From a virus: a stretch of 64,000 nt of DNA. A program made the translations under genes and the position numbers. The notes beneath the pieces are model-generated. The model made no database searches. It saw only the letters and a list, made by a program, of their open reading frames with translations, and was not told where the DNA came from. Of the stretch, positions 37,723 to 45,767 are shown in pieces. Where the stretch lies: positions 1 to 64,000 of the IMG/VR virus record IMGVR_UViG_3300025010_000053, one strand, 5' to 3'. The first letter of the stretch is position 1. Each line of letters begins with the position of its first letter.

Positions 37723-39205
37723 AAAAGCTCATAGTTGTTTCAGTATTCTTTTGAGGGATTATTTCTATCTTTCTAAAAAATATATCCATTTCAATATAAT
37801 CAGTATATGGCGAAATAGATTTAATAATATCCCTCAGGGACATTTTCCTTTCCTCGAAGGTCATTAGCGTCCAAGCTGTTCTTAAAGCAGATAGCTGTCT
37901 TTGTAGTAGATCTATGTCGGCTGCTTGGGCGGCGAAATGGTTATCTATCTGATCTAACTTTTCTAAATAGTTTACTAACTGACTTTCTTCCTCAAGATAT
38001 TGCTTATTGATTTCCATAAATTGCTCCCGTGGTATAATTTTTTCTTCATAATAATCTTTAAATAAGTCTTTCATGGCAGATCTTATTTTCTTAAGCCTTT
38101 TTTCTTTTTCCATTTTATCTATAATAGGCTTTTCTTCTGCTGCAGCTGTCGCGACTTCTTTTAGCGACTGTTTGGCATCCTCAAAATAGCCTAATGAATC
38201 GCCAAGTGTAAGTACAGTATTAATTATTTCTGTTTCCAAACTATCAGCGTCAAGTATTTTACATTTGCACTCATTAACTCCCATGTTAATCCTGGTATAA
38301 CACATATACCGGCGTATTCGTTTCTTGCCGTTAAATCTAGCTTGGAGATGGCGACCGCAGTAAGGACAAATTAAAAGTCCGGAAAGTAGGTGCTGACTAT
38401 CCCTGCTGCGCGGTGCCATTTCGCTGTTCTTGCTTAAAAGGTGCTGCACCCGATCGAAAATATCCTGAGAAATAATAGGCTGATGCTTGCCGTCCACAAC
38501 CTCACCGGCGTATTCTATTTTACCGATGTAAACAGAGTTCCTAAGTATATATCGAATTGTTGTAGGAGCCCACCATTTGCCGTCAGAGGGGGCTTGTACA
38601 GCATTCTGATATAAAAGGTTACGAATGCGATTTGCCCCCGGATTTGAGGCGTATTCTTCGAACATAAGCAGTACCCATTTTGCGTTGTCGTTTGGTACTA
38701 ATAGTTTTTGTTCATCGTCCCAGTCGTAGCCATATGCTTTCTGACCACCATTCCAGGATCCCCGCCTGGCGTTTTGAATCATGTTATCACGAACACGCTC
38801 GGAAATCATTTCTGATTCAAACTGGGCAAAGTCGATAAGGATATTTCTGAGCAGGCGGCCAGTGGGGGAGCCAGTGTCAATGCTCTGGCTGATAGATATT
38901 AGACTGCAATTATTTTTCTCCAAGATTTCTACGTAGTGGTGGAAGTCCCTGACGTTTCGGGCAAAGCGATCAAGGCGGTAGACTAAGACAACATCATATT
39001 TACCGCCCTTTACGTCTTCGATTAGTTGCTGAAAGCCTATTCTTTTAGTTGCGGATCGGCCTGATATGTCCAAGTCCTCATAGACTTTCACGATGTCGAT
39101 GGAGGATAGACTTGCTTGTAGTTGCGCCTTTTCCATTTGCGTTTCCGGACTTACTCCGTCATCCTTTAGGTGGGAAACCCTAATATAAACTGCTCCGCGC
39201 TTCAT
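37721..39205 (-). CDS. Large serine recombinase (phage integrase)
   Basis: 494 residues from ATG 39205 (GAGGTG upstream). Resolvase domain with nucleophile Ser in 'AVYIRVS' (residue 11) and 'VYRLDRFARNVRDF', 'GRLLRNILIDFAQFESEMISERV'. Then the recombinase domain ('RRGSWNGGQKAYGYDWD', 'LRNSVYIGKIEY'), the zinc ribbon 'CPYCGRHLQ ... MCYTRINMGVNECKC', and a coiled coil at ~330-420. Complete size for an integrase that joins attP and attB. It heads the lysogeny block. Confidence 0.93.
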   Translation of the reverse strand: MKRGAVYIRVSHLKDDGVSPETQMEKAQLQASLSSIDIVKVYEDLDISGRSATKRIGFQQLIEDVKGGKYDVVLVYRLDRFARNVRDFHHYVEILEKNNCSLISISQSIDTGSPTGRLLRNILIDFAQFESEMISERVRDNMIQNARRGSWNGGQKAYGYDWDDEQKLLVPNDNAKWVLLMFEEYASNPGANRIRNLLYQNAVQAPSDGKWWAPTTIRYILRNSVYIGKIEYAGEVVDGKHQPIISQDIFDRVQHLLSKNSEMAPRSRDSQHLLSGLLICPYCGRHLQARFNGKKRIRRYMCYTRINMGVNECKCKILDADSLETEIINTVLTLGDSLGYFEDAKQSLKEVATAAAEEKPIIDKMEKEKRLKKIRSAMKDLFKDYYEEKIIPREQFMEINKQYLEEESQLVNYLEKLDQIDNHFAAQAADIDLLQRQLSALRTAWTLMTFEERKMSLRDIIKSISPYTDYIEMDIFFRKIEIIPQKNTETTMSF

Positions 39206-39215
39206 GTTTTCACCT

Positions 39216-39246
39216 CAAAAATAATACCCGGCGTCGGTACCGGGTA
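39216..39246 (-). terminator. Terminator of the lipoprotein operon
   Basis: On the minus strand ACCCGG - 8 bases - CCGGGT followed by ATTATTTTT, between the nuclease gene and the recombinase gene. Confidence 0.8.
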
Positions 39247-39260
39247 ACTGTTTTATTGAA

Positions 39261-40130
39261 TTAGGGATTACATACCTTGCATGGCACGTATCCAGCATTT
39301 ATAGCCTCTTCTCGGGTATTAAAGTAGACCCTATTAGCTGGACTGGTTTTTTCTGCCCAACGACAGTCAGAAAAGTGCAGTTTATGGGAATTGGAATTGC
39401 CCATGTATTTACTATCTGTGTTAGTTACTATACTGCTACCATTTTTATTATCTTTTGTTACTGTTGGTGCTACCGGGGTAACTGGTATTCCCCAAAGCCC
39501 TTTATTGTTTTCCCTCGATTCAGTCTGGTACTTGGTGAAGTAGTCAACATACTTTACATCCGGCGCAATGGTCAACAACTGCCCGTAGCCATCTAACAGC
39601 AGTTTGGCATTGAACATCTTTGCCTGGATTTCGGTATCATTTATTTCGGTTGGTTGCTCAGTCCAAACATAAGCCAACATTCTGCCATACTTGTCCCGCT
39701 CCTGAACGTCCATTTCAATCCAAATGGTTTTGCCTGTTAGTTGCGCCTTTGTAAAGGACGACGCTTCCGGGCCATATGGTTCAATAGGGGCATTGGGCTT
39801 TACAGTCTCTGGGGTATCAACACCTATGAGCCGTATAGCTTCATCTTTGCCGTTTACCATGGCGTGGATCGTGTCACCATCAACTACACGGGTAACTTGT
39901 GTTTCGATTAGTTGAATAGGTGACTTAACTTCTTGTTGTTCTCCTGTGGATTTATTTATCTGCACATTGCCAGTAGACTGATCTGTGTCTTTGGTTTGCG
40001 CTGATGTCTGCTGAATATTTTCAGTGATTTCGGCTTTTGGTGCGCTGGTAGAGCTGCAGCCGGACAGAAAAAGCATAAAAAGCGAGAGGATTAAAACAAG
40101 TGAAATTTTACTTTTACTGATTTTGTTCAT
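39261..40130 (-). CDS. Lipoprotein staphylococcal-nuclease-like enzyme
   Basis: 289 residues from ATG 40130. Signal peptide with lipobox 'LFLSGC' (Cys ~25), linker to ~75, then an SNase domain: 'VTRVVDGDTIHA', 'AIRLIGVDTPE', 'QERDKYGRMLAYVW', 'LLLDGYGQL', which holds the catalytic Arg and Asp residues. C-terminal ~50 residues 'HFSDCRWAEK ... YVPCKVCNP' form an Ada-like metal site. It would sit on the outer membrane face and degrade incoming DNA, fitting a superinfection-exclusion role (inference). Overlaps the next lipoprotein gene by 17 bases. Confidence 0.85.
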   Translation of the reverse strand: MNKISKSKISLVLILSLFMLFLSGCSSTSAPKAEITENIQQTSAQTKDTDQSTGNVQINKSTGEQQEVKSPIQLIETQVTRVVDGDTIHAMVNGKDEAIRLIGVDTPETVKPNAPIEPYGPEASSFTKAQLTGKTIWIEMDVQERDKYGRMLAYVWTEQPTEINDTEIQAKMFNAKLLLDGYGQLLTIAPDVKYVDYFTKYQTESRENNKGLWGIPVTPVAPTVTKDNKNGSSIVTNTDSKYMGNSNSHKLHFSDCRWAEKTSPANRVYFNTREEAINAGYVPCKVCNP

Positions 40131-40698
40131 TATTTTCGCCTCCTGAATTATTTTGACCTATGTCTATATTTAATTCTACGGCTTTTGTTGCTAATGATAT
40201 GACTGCCATTTGTTTTAGCTTTGAACCGTCTTCAAAGGATTTTTGAGCTTCGGCAAGGGTACTTGTTTTATTATCGTCCATATATGCCATTACTCCCTTT
40301 GCGAATTGCTTAATACTAATAGTAGAGTACTGGTAGGCGTCTTTGATGTCGCTAAGGCTTTTATCATCTCCAGGAACCGGTATGACTATTATGTCACCGT
40401 AGAGCTTTGTCATGGATTCTTCTAGTTGCTGCAAGAGAAGGTACCCTTTTGTTGACGATACGCTTCCGGAGGCGATGGCTTGAACAACTTCGGTTACTTG
40501 CTTCTGTTGCTTAGATAGCACTTTGTCTACTAAAATAAATGACCTAACAAATTTAGCTGATTGTTCCTTGGTTTCTTTAATGGACTTTTCCTGAGTTAGT
40601 TTGGTATCTATACTTGACTCCTCGCCGCACCCAGTAAGCAAAATAGCCATACTCAAAATAATTAAAAGGGTGACAGTCTTTAAGCAATTCTTAAGCAC
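40114..40698 (-). CDS. Lipoprotein, unknown, lysogenic-conversion candidate
   Basis: 194 residues. Signal peptide 'VTLLIILSMAILLTGC' with lipobox Cys ~24. The mature part is helical and charged ('AEAQKSFEDGSKLKQMAVISL'), ending in an Asn/Gln/Glu-rich tail. No known domain. Coupled upstream of the nuclease lipoprotein. Phage lipoproteins next to repressor genes often block infection by related phages; here this is inference from place and form. Confidence 0.7.
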   Translation of the reverse strand: MLKNCLKTVTLLIILSMAILLTGCGEESSIDTKLTQEKSIKETKEQSAKFVRSFILVDKVLSKQQKQVTEVVQAIASGSVSSTKGYLLLQQLEESMTKLYGDIIVIPVPGDDKSLSDIKDAYQYSTISIKQFAKGVMAYMDDNKTSTLAEAQKSFEDGSKLKQMAVISLATKAVELNIDIGQNNSGGENNEQNQ

Positions 40699-40717
40699 GG
40701 TAGCACCTTCCTCCTGA

Positions 40718-41239
40718 TTATTGCTCTAACATACTTGAAGTCCACAGGTCTAGATTAAACACCTGCCTTCCCTTTATTCTAATCCCGTATTCCCTAAGCT
40801 CCTGCTTCAGAAATGTCAACTTCGCCATACAAAAAGAGGCTGTAACTTCAAAAAATTCTGCTAATTCCTGCGGGTTTTTAATGCCGTGCCTTTTGATTGC
40901 GGCGTATACTTCTGCATTCGGCATTAATGCATTAGCAGCCCACTTCATCGCTCGGCGTTCATCACGGGATCTTTCTATTTCAGTCGTATAACCAACGCTG
41001 GCATAAAGAAAGTTCGTCCTCGCGCCGGTGAAGTGGTGGGCAACCTCATGGGTTAAGGTGCAGTTATATTGACGCGTATTAGATAGTAGGCTTTTATCTA
41101 AAACAATCAGGGGTCCAGCGTCGGACCTGTATATGTAAACACCAATTAAGCCTTCCTTGGTGTGCTTAATATGGTCGTGTTTTACTACTATATTTTCTTC
41201 TTTGATTTTTTCCCAGATAAATAGCATTTTTTTGTGCAT
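40718..41239 (-). CDS. ImmA/IrrE-family metallopeptidase
   Basis: 173 residues from ATG 41239 (GAGGAT upstream). Zinc-binding 'LTHEVAHHF' (HExxH) with 'RSRDERRAMKWAANALMPNAE' supplying the third ligand region, the standard ImmA layout. ImmA proteases cleave the partner repressor on induction, as in ICEBs1 and phage phi105. The XRE repressor gene lies directly upstream in the same operon. Confidence 0.88.
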   Translation of the reverse strand: MHKKMLFIWEKIKEENIVVKHDHIKHTKEGLIGVYIYRSDAGPLIVLDKSLLSNTRQYNCTLTHEVAHHFTGARTNFLYASVGYTTEIERSRDERRAMKWAANALMPNAEVYAAIKRHGIKNPQELAEFFEVTASFCMAKLTFLKQELREYGIRIKGRQVFNLDLWTSSMLEQ

Positions 41240-41332
41240 ATAAATATCCTCACAGGTGTTATTTAGTCACAAAAACTCGTATTTTGTCGAATGATCCTAA
41301 AAATATTATAACTACCGTGTAGGGTAGTTATT

Positions 41333-41905
41333 TTAGGTCTTATTATTTCTTTCTCTTTCTCGCTGGTCTATCACGTCACCAACGATTCTTTCGAGTATTT
41401 CCCTTAGTTCGTCGGAGATAGGCGTCATTTCTATGTAGCCCTCGGCTTCTGCAGCTATGACCATGTCGCTGAGATCTACTTTTTTTCTTTGTTGTTTAAC
41501 TTCTGTAGGATTGTATGCAACTCCTTTTTCGGCAACACATACATTGTCTGTTTTTTCTTCATCCAGTATTTTTAATATTTTTAGCCTCTTGTCAGGAGCG
41601 ATAGGTTTTCCGGCTACCGTAATATTATTTGGGTTTCCTTCAAAGATATCTAAGAGGTCTATTCTATTATTATCTATCTCTGGTATGTATCCTGCCGCTT
41701 TTAGCAGTGTTTCGTATGGGTAATTATATACATTTGACAATTTTTGCAGGATGTCGGCAGATGGTTTTATCTCTTTTCCACTACGGGGATCGTGACCCTT
41801 TTCCAATAGACTTAAGTATGTATGACTAATCTCTGCCCTGTCCGCTATATCACGCAAGGGAGTAGTTCCCCGTAATTCACGCAATAGTTTACTTAATCGG
41901 CTCAT
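41333..41905 (-). CDS. CI-like XRE repressor
   Basis: 190 residues from ATG 41905. HTH domain 'PLRDIADRAEISHTYLSLLEKGHDP' (residues ~15-40), then a linker and a C-terminal helical part ('ISDELREILERIVGDVIDQRE'). Divergent from the Cro-like gene with a ~150-bp operator region between, and followed by ImmA: the arrangement of an ImmR/ImmA lysogeny switch. Probably the immunity repressor. Confidence 0.85.
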   Translation of the reverse strand: MSRLSKLLRELRGTTPLRDIADRAEISHTYLSLLEKGHDPRSGKEIKPSADILQKLSNVYNYPYETLLKAAGYIPEIDNNRIDLLDIFEGNPNNITVAGKPIAPDKRLKILKILDEEKTDNVCVAEKGVAYNPTEVKQQRKKVDLSDMVIAAEAEGYIEMTPISDELREILERIVGDVIDQRERERNNKT

Positions 41906-42053
41906 AATGCGTCCTCCTTCCTTGTAAACCTTGCTTTACTAATTGTAAATCAAAAGACATAAAAAATAAAGCTGTTTAGACTGAAATATCTGTTCTACAT
42001 GCTTTACATACTGTTAAACATGTGCTACAATACTGGTATGGAGGTGACAGGCA
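41906..42053. promoter_or_regulatory. Lysogeny switch operator/promoter region
   Basis: Between divergent repressor and Cro-like genes. Half-sites TGTAAA/TTTACA recur (41922, 41944, TTTACT 41934, TTTACA 42003), and TTTACA (42003-42008), 17 bp, TACAAT (42026-42031) form the rightward promoter. The half-site overlapping the -35 box fits repression by the CI-like protein. Confidence 0.65.
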
Positions 42054-42314
42054 ATGTTAAGAAACCGGCTCCGTCAGATTAGACGGTCAAAAGATGTAAC
42101 ACAGGAAGAGTTAGCAAAAGCAATAGGTACTACACGACAAACCATTATATCCATTGAAAAAGGCCATGTTAAGCGCACTTCTGATGAGCTAATGGTATCT
42201 ATTGCAGATTTTTTTAATATGAAAGTGGAGGATATTTTTTTTACCACTCTCGTTCAACATGTTTTACAGGGTAAATTAAATAGCGACCACAGCGCAACTG
42301 GCACCTCCATCTAA
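42054..42314 (+). CDS. Cro-like XRE regulator
   Basis: 86 residues from ATG 42054 (TGGAGGTG upstream). 'LRQIRRSKDVTQEELAKAIGTTRQTIISIEKGHVKRT' is the HTH (in part), followed by 'ADFFNMKVEDIF', the layout of YozG-type small regulators. First rightward gene from the lysogeny switch, so the natural Cro/antirepressor candidate. Confidence 0.85.
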   Translation: MLRNRLRQIRRSKDVTQEELAKAIGTTRQTIISIEKGHVKRTSDELMVSIADFFNMKVEDIFFTTLVQHVLQGKLNSDHSATGTSI

Positions 42315-42334
42315 TCGGCCCCACGGGAGCTGAC

Positions 42335-42511
42335 ATCATAGTTAAAATCATAACTGCTGAAACCGCAGCAGAACTGGAACGCAAAGCAAATGATTGGATT
42401 GTTAATACAAAGCCGGTCATTAGATTCATACAGTACGCCACTGACGGGGCTGAGTATCCTTACTCGATATTTATACTTTACCGAGGTGGCGAACCAGAAA
42501 AAGTAATGTAA
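42335..42511 (+). CDS. Cse60-like small protein with non-canonical start
   Basis: 58 residues. 'IVKIITAETAAELERKANDWI' and 'EYPYSIFILYRGG' follow the sporulation protein Cse60 family (short ferredoxin-like beta-alpha-beta). The frame is open from 42284 but contains no ATG, GTG or TTG before the conserved region; ATC 42335 lies five bases after GGGAG and would give an N-terminus like Cse60's (M-I-x-V/K). Either AUC initiation or a sequencing/assembly difference. Confidence 0.55.
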   Translation: MIVKIITAETAAELERKANDWIVNTKPVIRFIQYATDGAEYPYSIFILYRGGEPEKVM

Positions 42512-42589
42512 TTAAATTGTAGCACTACTGGTATCAGGATAATAGCTGTAAATAGTGGTCCTGTTGCCAGTTAAAAAGGAGGTGCTAAT

Positions 42590-42802
42590 TTGAGACCAAC
42601 TTTCAATTCAGAAAAAGGTCTTGCCCAGGTTAAGGAAGATTTGCGCAAGGCCAGGGCTACCGACCCCGAGCTTAACGCTAGGTGGCGGCGGTTTGAAAAA
42701 ATGGTCGGACAAGCACTAGCTAGGGAGCACCTGCAAATTCTAGCTATGAGGGCGAAAGGAGGTGCAGACATTGCCACAAATACCGCAAGTAGTGCAAACT
42801 AG
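42590..42802 (+). CDS. Small helical basic protein
   Basis: 70 residues from TTG 42590 behind AAAGGAGGTG. Helical and charged ('AQVKEDLRKARATDPELNARWRRFEKMVG'). No family. Overlaps the next gene by about 30 bases. Confidence 0.62.
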   Translation: MRPTFNSEKGLAQVKEDLRKARATDPELNARWRRFEKMVGQALAREHLQILAMRAKGGADIATNTASSAN

Positions 42803-43067
42803 CATATTCGATAGGACAGGCTATTCGATTGAAAATAACACCCTAGATTTTGAAACCAGACGATTATTCGATATGTTGCATTTCACCATTATGTTAAGTG
42901 CCGACAGTTGGGCCAAGATAAAATCTGAATCAATGGACGATGTCCATCGCGGCGAACTAATAGGCTCGGTGCGGTCATGGTACGCTGCGGCAAATCACTT
43001 CGAGCTACCCAACACAGAAGAAATCTACAGCGAGTATCGTGCGCTGTGGGAAGCTCAGTCAGAGTAG
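42771..43067 (+). CDS. Hypothetical protein
   Basis: 98 residues from TTG 42771, eight bases after GGAGG; GTG 42762 lies within the RBS. 'TLDFETRRLFDMLHFTIMLSADSW' and 'ELPNTEEIYSEYRALWEA' suggest an all-helical protein. No family recognised. Confidence 0.62.
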   Translation: MPQIPQVVQTSIFDRTGYSIENNTLDFETRRLFDMLHFTIMLSADSWAKIKSESMDDVHRGELIGSVRSWYAAANHFELPNTEEIYSEYRALWEAQSE

Positions 43068-43106
43068 TCTCACGACTACAATTTATCACAATATAAAAAA
43101 TAAGTC

Positions 43107-43145
43107 TGTGAGCGTCGCCACAAAAACAATGTGAACGTCGCCACA
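43107..43145. repeat. Tandem 16-base repeats (TGTGARCGTCGCCACA)
   Basis: TGTGAGCGTCGCCACA at 43107 and TGTGAACGTCGCCACA at 43130 differ at one base and are spaced 23 bases start to start, about two helical turns. They lie in the ~100-bp gap before the 43164 gene. Candidate paired operator. Confidence 0.6.
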
Positions 43146-43163
43146 CTTTTGAAATTATTTTGA

Positions 43164-43454
43164 GTGGAGGTGATTTGTCTGAGGGGTAGAAGAGGGCGAA
43201 ATAAAAAGATTCTAGAGAAACTAGACGCAAAAATTAGGTCTAGTGTAGTAGAGTATCATCGGGCCGGAGCTAATTGGCTTGATAGAGAGTATTACAGGGG
43301 CTTAGCCGTTGGGTGGATTGAGGCCTGGAAGTTAATGGCCGTTAGGTACGGTGCAAAGGGTTTGATCCAGAAGTATGACGAGTACTGGAGCCTACTTATC
43401 GGGGATACAGACGAGGAGGAGGTGGACGAGCAGTGGCAGGTCCTATTTCCATGA
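43164..43454 (+). CDS. Hypothetical helical protein
   Basis: 96 residues if GTG 43164 is used; GGAGG at 43167 would instead favour CTG 43179, so the start is open. 'KILEKLDAKIRSSVVEYHRAG' and 'AVGWIEAWKLMAVRYGAKGLI' are amphipathic helices. No family. Overlaps the next gene. Confidence 0.58.
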   Translation: MEVICLRGRRGRNKKILEKLDAKIRSSVVEYHRAGANWLDREYYRGLAVGWIEAWKLMAVRYGAKGLIQKYDEYWSLLIGDTDEEEVDEQWQVLFP

Positions 43455-43699
43455 AAGTCAGGATTGAGTATGCCAAGGTCGGCGATATCGTTGCGGACAA
43501 GGGCGAGGTCGTGGAAGTCATCGACCGCAGACATGCTAGCTTTATACGCCTTGTGGTTAAAGGCGGTGTGGTTGTCGAAGGAAACTATGGCAAGAAAGTT
43601 TCCATACTCAGGCCGGATAAGAATCTTTCGGGCATGAATGCTTTTATGCCTGGATTTAATGAGTATCTGGAAAAAGAAAAAGCCCTCAAGAGGGGCTAA
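43433..43699 (+). CDS. Small SH3-like hypothetical protein
   Basis: 88 residues from GTG 43433 (GGAGGAGG upstream). 'YAKVGDIVADKGEVVEVIDRR' and 'RLVVKGGVVVEGNYGKKVSIL' form a short beta-barrel pattern like SH3/KOW domains. No specific family. Overlaps the upstream gene end by 22 bases. Confidence 0.6.
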   Translation: MAGPISMKVRIEYAKVGDIVADKGEVVEVIDRRHASFIRLVVKGGVVVEGNYGKKVSILRPDKNLSGMNAFMPGFNEYLEKEKALKRG

Positions 43700-43745
43700 G
43701 TAAGTATCTAAAGATATTCTATCACAAAGCGGGGTGAAAAATCAA

Positions 43746-43913
43746 TTGGACGAGATAAAGGAAATCATGTCCAGATTGAGACTATTTCAGAATGGTACGT
43801 TGTGGACGATAGATGCCGGGTTGGCTTCAAGCCTAGGTGGAATAATCGGGGACATGGAAAGAGCTATTAGGGCGGTGGAGGCTGAGGCTAGTGACAGCAC
43901 AGCGGCGGCGTAA
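43746..43913 (+). CDS. Small hypothetical protein (55 residues)
   Basis: TTG 43746 with GGGGTG upstream. 'DEIKEIMSRLRLFQNGTLWTIDAGLASSLGGIIGDMERAIRAVEAE' (in part) is helix - Gly-rich turn - helix. No family. Overlaps the zinc protein gene that follows by 23 bases. Confidence 0.55.
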   Translation: MDEIKEIMSRLRLFQNGTLWTIDAGLASSLGGIIGDMERAIRAVEAEASDSTAAA

Positions 43914-44079
43914 ATGTGATATGTGCGGGGCCGAAATGCAATACGCCTGGGTGCCCACCACAACATATGACCATGCAGCGGGTAATCTGATTGAGAGAGA
44001 CACCATGGACGACATGGAGTTTTGCCCGAATGGATGCATGTCAAATAGTGAATCAGAGGCGGACCATATACCGTTTTAG
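43891..44079 (+). CDS. Small zinc-ribbon protein
   Basis: 62 residues from GTG 43891 (GGAGG about ten bases upstream). 'KCDMCGAEMQYAWVP' and 'EFCPNGCMS' make a four-Cys metal site. One of at least nine tiny zinc-ribbon genes in this block. Confidence 0.6.
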   Translation: MTAQRRRKCDMCGAEMQYAWVPTTTYDHAAGNLIERDTMDDMEFCPNGCMSNSESEADHIPF

Positions 44080-44092
44080 GGAGTTGGTAGGG

Positions 44093-44488
44093 TTGGTAGG
44101 GTTGGTAATATCAGAGCAGGATTATTTTGCAATTAAGTTCGCGGATGGGACATATCGTAAAATCGAATATCCTTCAAATTTACCAAAAAACGATATTGCC
44201 AGGATAATAAAATATCGCGACCTAGAAGACGCAAAGGACGCGGCTGCTGATTTCAACAAGCACGGTCGTAAATGTGAGATAGTTCCGATTACTATAACTA
44301 TTAAAGAGAAGGAGCACAACCATAAAGACCTTTTGGTTTATCACTTCTCACATAAATTTAATCAGAATGAAACTGGTTGGACTATCAGAACAGATCAGTA
44401 TATGTGGTCTTATTGGAATATTCATGCTTTATGTGACAATAATTTTCCGTACGATAACGGTTTTAATTATGGAGCTTTGACGGATTGA
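44093..44488 (+). CDS. Hypothetical protein
   Basis: 131 residues if TTG 44093 is the start (AGGGAG nine bases before); TTG codons at 44084 and 44102 are equally possible since the sequence repeats GGTTGGTAG. 'SEQDYFAIKFADGTYRKIEYPSNL' and 'FNKHGRKCEIVPITITIKEKE' give an alpha/beta fold. No family. Confidence 0.55.
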   Translation: MVGLVISEQDYFAIKFADGTYRKIEYPSNLPKNDIARIIKYRDLEDAKDAAADFNKHGRKCEIVPITITIKEKEHNHKDLLVYHFSHKFNQNETGWTIRTDQYMWSYWNIHALCDNNFPYDNGFNYGALTD

Positions 44489-44497
44489 GGTGATAAT

Positions 44498-44734
44498 ATG
44501 CCAGGCTGGCTGGAGGACATGGAAGGCAAGGCTGGTACTAACGCAAACCCTGTAGTTGGAATTTGCCGGACATGCAAGAAGCATATTTATTTGCACGAAC
44601 TAAACATCGGAGCAAGTCGCAACTATTGCGGTGACAGGTGCAGGGAAGAGTCGTGTAATAGTGTATCGGAAGAGCTTTACCAGCTTGTGAGTAGTTTTTA
44701 TAACCGAATCAAGCTAAGAGAAATGGAGGCGTAA
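44498..44734 (+). CDS. Small zinc-ribbon protein
   Basis: 78 residues from ATG 44498 (GAGGTGAT upstream). 'ICRTCKKHIYLHELN' with 'YCGDRCREESC' is a treble-clef-like Cys4 site. C-terminal helix. Just upstream of the recombination gene pair. Confidence 0.62.
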   Translation: MPGWLEDMEGKAGTNANPVVGICRTCKKHIYLHELNIGASRNYCGDRCREESCNSVSEELYQLVSSFYNRIKLREMEA

Positions 44735-44738
44735 ATAG

Positions 44739-45767
44739 ATGGCAGTAGCAGAGCAGAGCGTAGCTTTATTTCAAAATATGCAGACAGAAATAGCGGCACT
44801 CAGAAAACAGCATATAGCTTGTTTGGGTGACGGTGAAGTTTTTATTAAGAGAAATCAGAACGGAACGTTAAGGTCAGTCAAGGGTACGGTTACCCTTGAC
44901 GAGACTAACGGAGACATTGCTGTAATCAAGGGTAAGGCCATGGTCACTGGAAAAGGCTTTTATCGTGCAAATCAAATAACCTCTCTTAGTATCATCACAC
45001 CTGACAAACTTACCTTACCAACAGGTCAGGTTGTAGTAAATCCTTATCCTATTATTGATGAAGAATCAGGGACTATCCGCAAAGTTTGGGCCAAGAAAAT
45101 GGCCGTTGGCTACGGTCCTATAGGAAATTTGGTTATTACGACCGCCACCTTGCTATATGACATCAACATGTACTTCATTCAAGATTTACTTAAAAAAGTA
45201 ACCGGTAGTGCCGGTGCCGGTCGGGTCTGCATGGAGAGCATGCTAACCGACAAAGAGAAACAAGTCGGCATGTTTTATAAGATTGACGGAGCATTAGGTA
45301 TATGGGTTGACTTTGGTCACAAGGATATACTTAAGGCCATTGATACCTTTGTTAATAAAAAGCAATTTTGTGAGCGTAACGCTCAGACTATAGCCACCAG
45401 GTTGGCGATGGGTCAACATCCGGCACTTTCACATATCACCTATGTTAACGCCGCCGGGAAAGAATATCATCGAACCGCAAAAGTTACTTTGGTAGGCTAC
45501 GTTCACGATTTCACTCAGGATCAACTCTTAGATATGGCCGGGCAGGCTGAGGAAGGTAAAGAGATAGTAATCGGAGATCAAAAGGCCGAAGTTATCGACG
45601 TTAAAGCCGAGGCATCTGCCGATGATATCAATACTGATGTGGACGACGAAGAGAACTTAAATAAAGCCGCGTCAGATGAACCGGAGGACGCAGGAAATAA
45701 CATGTTCAGCAACGGCAACGATAAGTTTGAGCAGGATCTGAACGCCTTAGGCGGTGATATGTTTTGA
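44739..45767 (+). CDS. Phage recombination-associated protein of unknown family
   Basis: 342 residues from ATG 44739. Residues 1-270 are alpha/beta with 'LGDGEVFIKRNQNGTLRSVKG' and 'GSAGAGRVCMESMLTDKEKQ'. The last ~45 residues are an acidic linker ending 'FEQDLNALGGDMF', a shape reminiscent of SSB tails that dock partner enzymes. It overlaps the SMC-like ATPase gene by four bases, so the two are likely a functional pair, perhaps in ssDNA handling. I do not recognise the core domain. Confidence 0.62.
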   Translation: MAVAEQSVALFQNMQTEIAALRKQHIACLGDGEVFIKRNQNGTLRSVKGTVTLDETNGDIAVIKGKAMVTGKGFYRANQITSLSIITPDKLTLPTGQVVVNPYPIIDEESGTIRKVWAKKMAVGYGPIGNLVITTATLLYDINMYFIQDLLKKVTGSAGAGRVCMESMLTDKEKQVGMFYKIDGALGIWVDFGHKDILKAIDTFVNKKQFCERNAQTIATRLAMGQHPALSHITYVNAAGKEYHRTAKVTLVGYVHDFTQDQLLDMAGQAEEGKEIVIGDQKAEVIDVKAEASADDINTDVDDEENLNKAASDEPEDAGNNMFSNGNDKFEQDLNALGGDMF

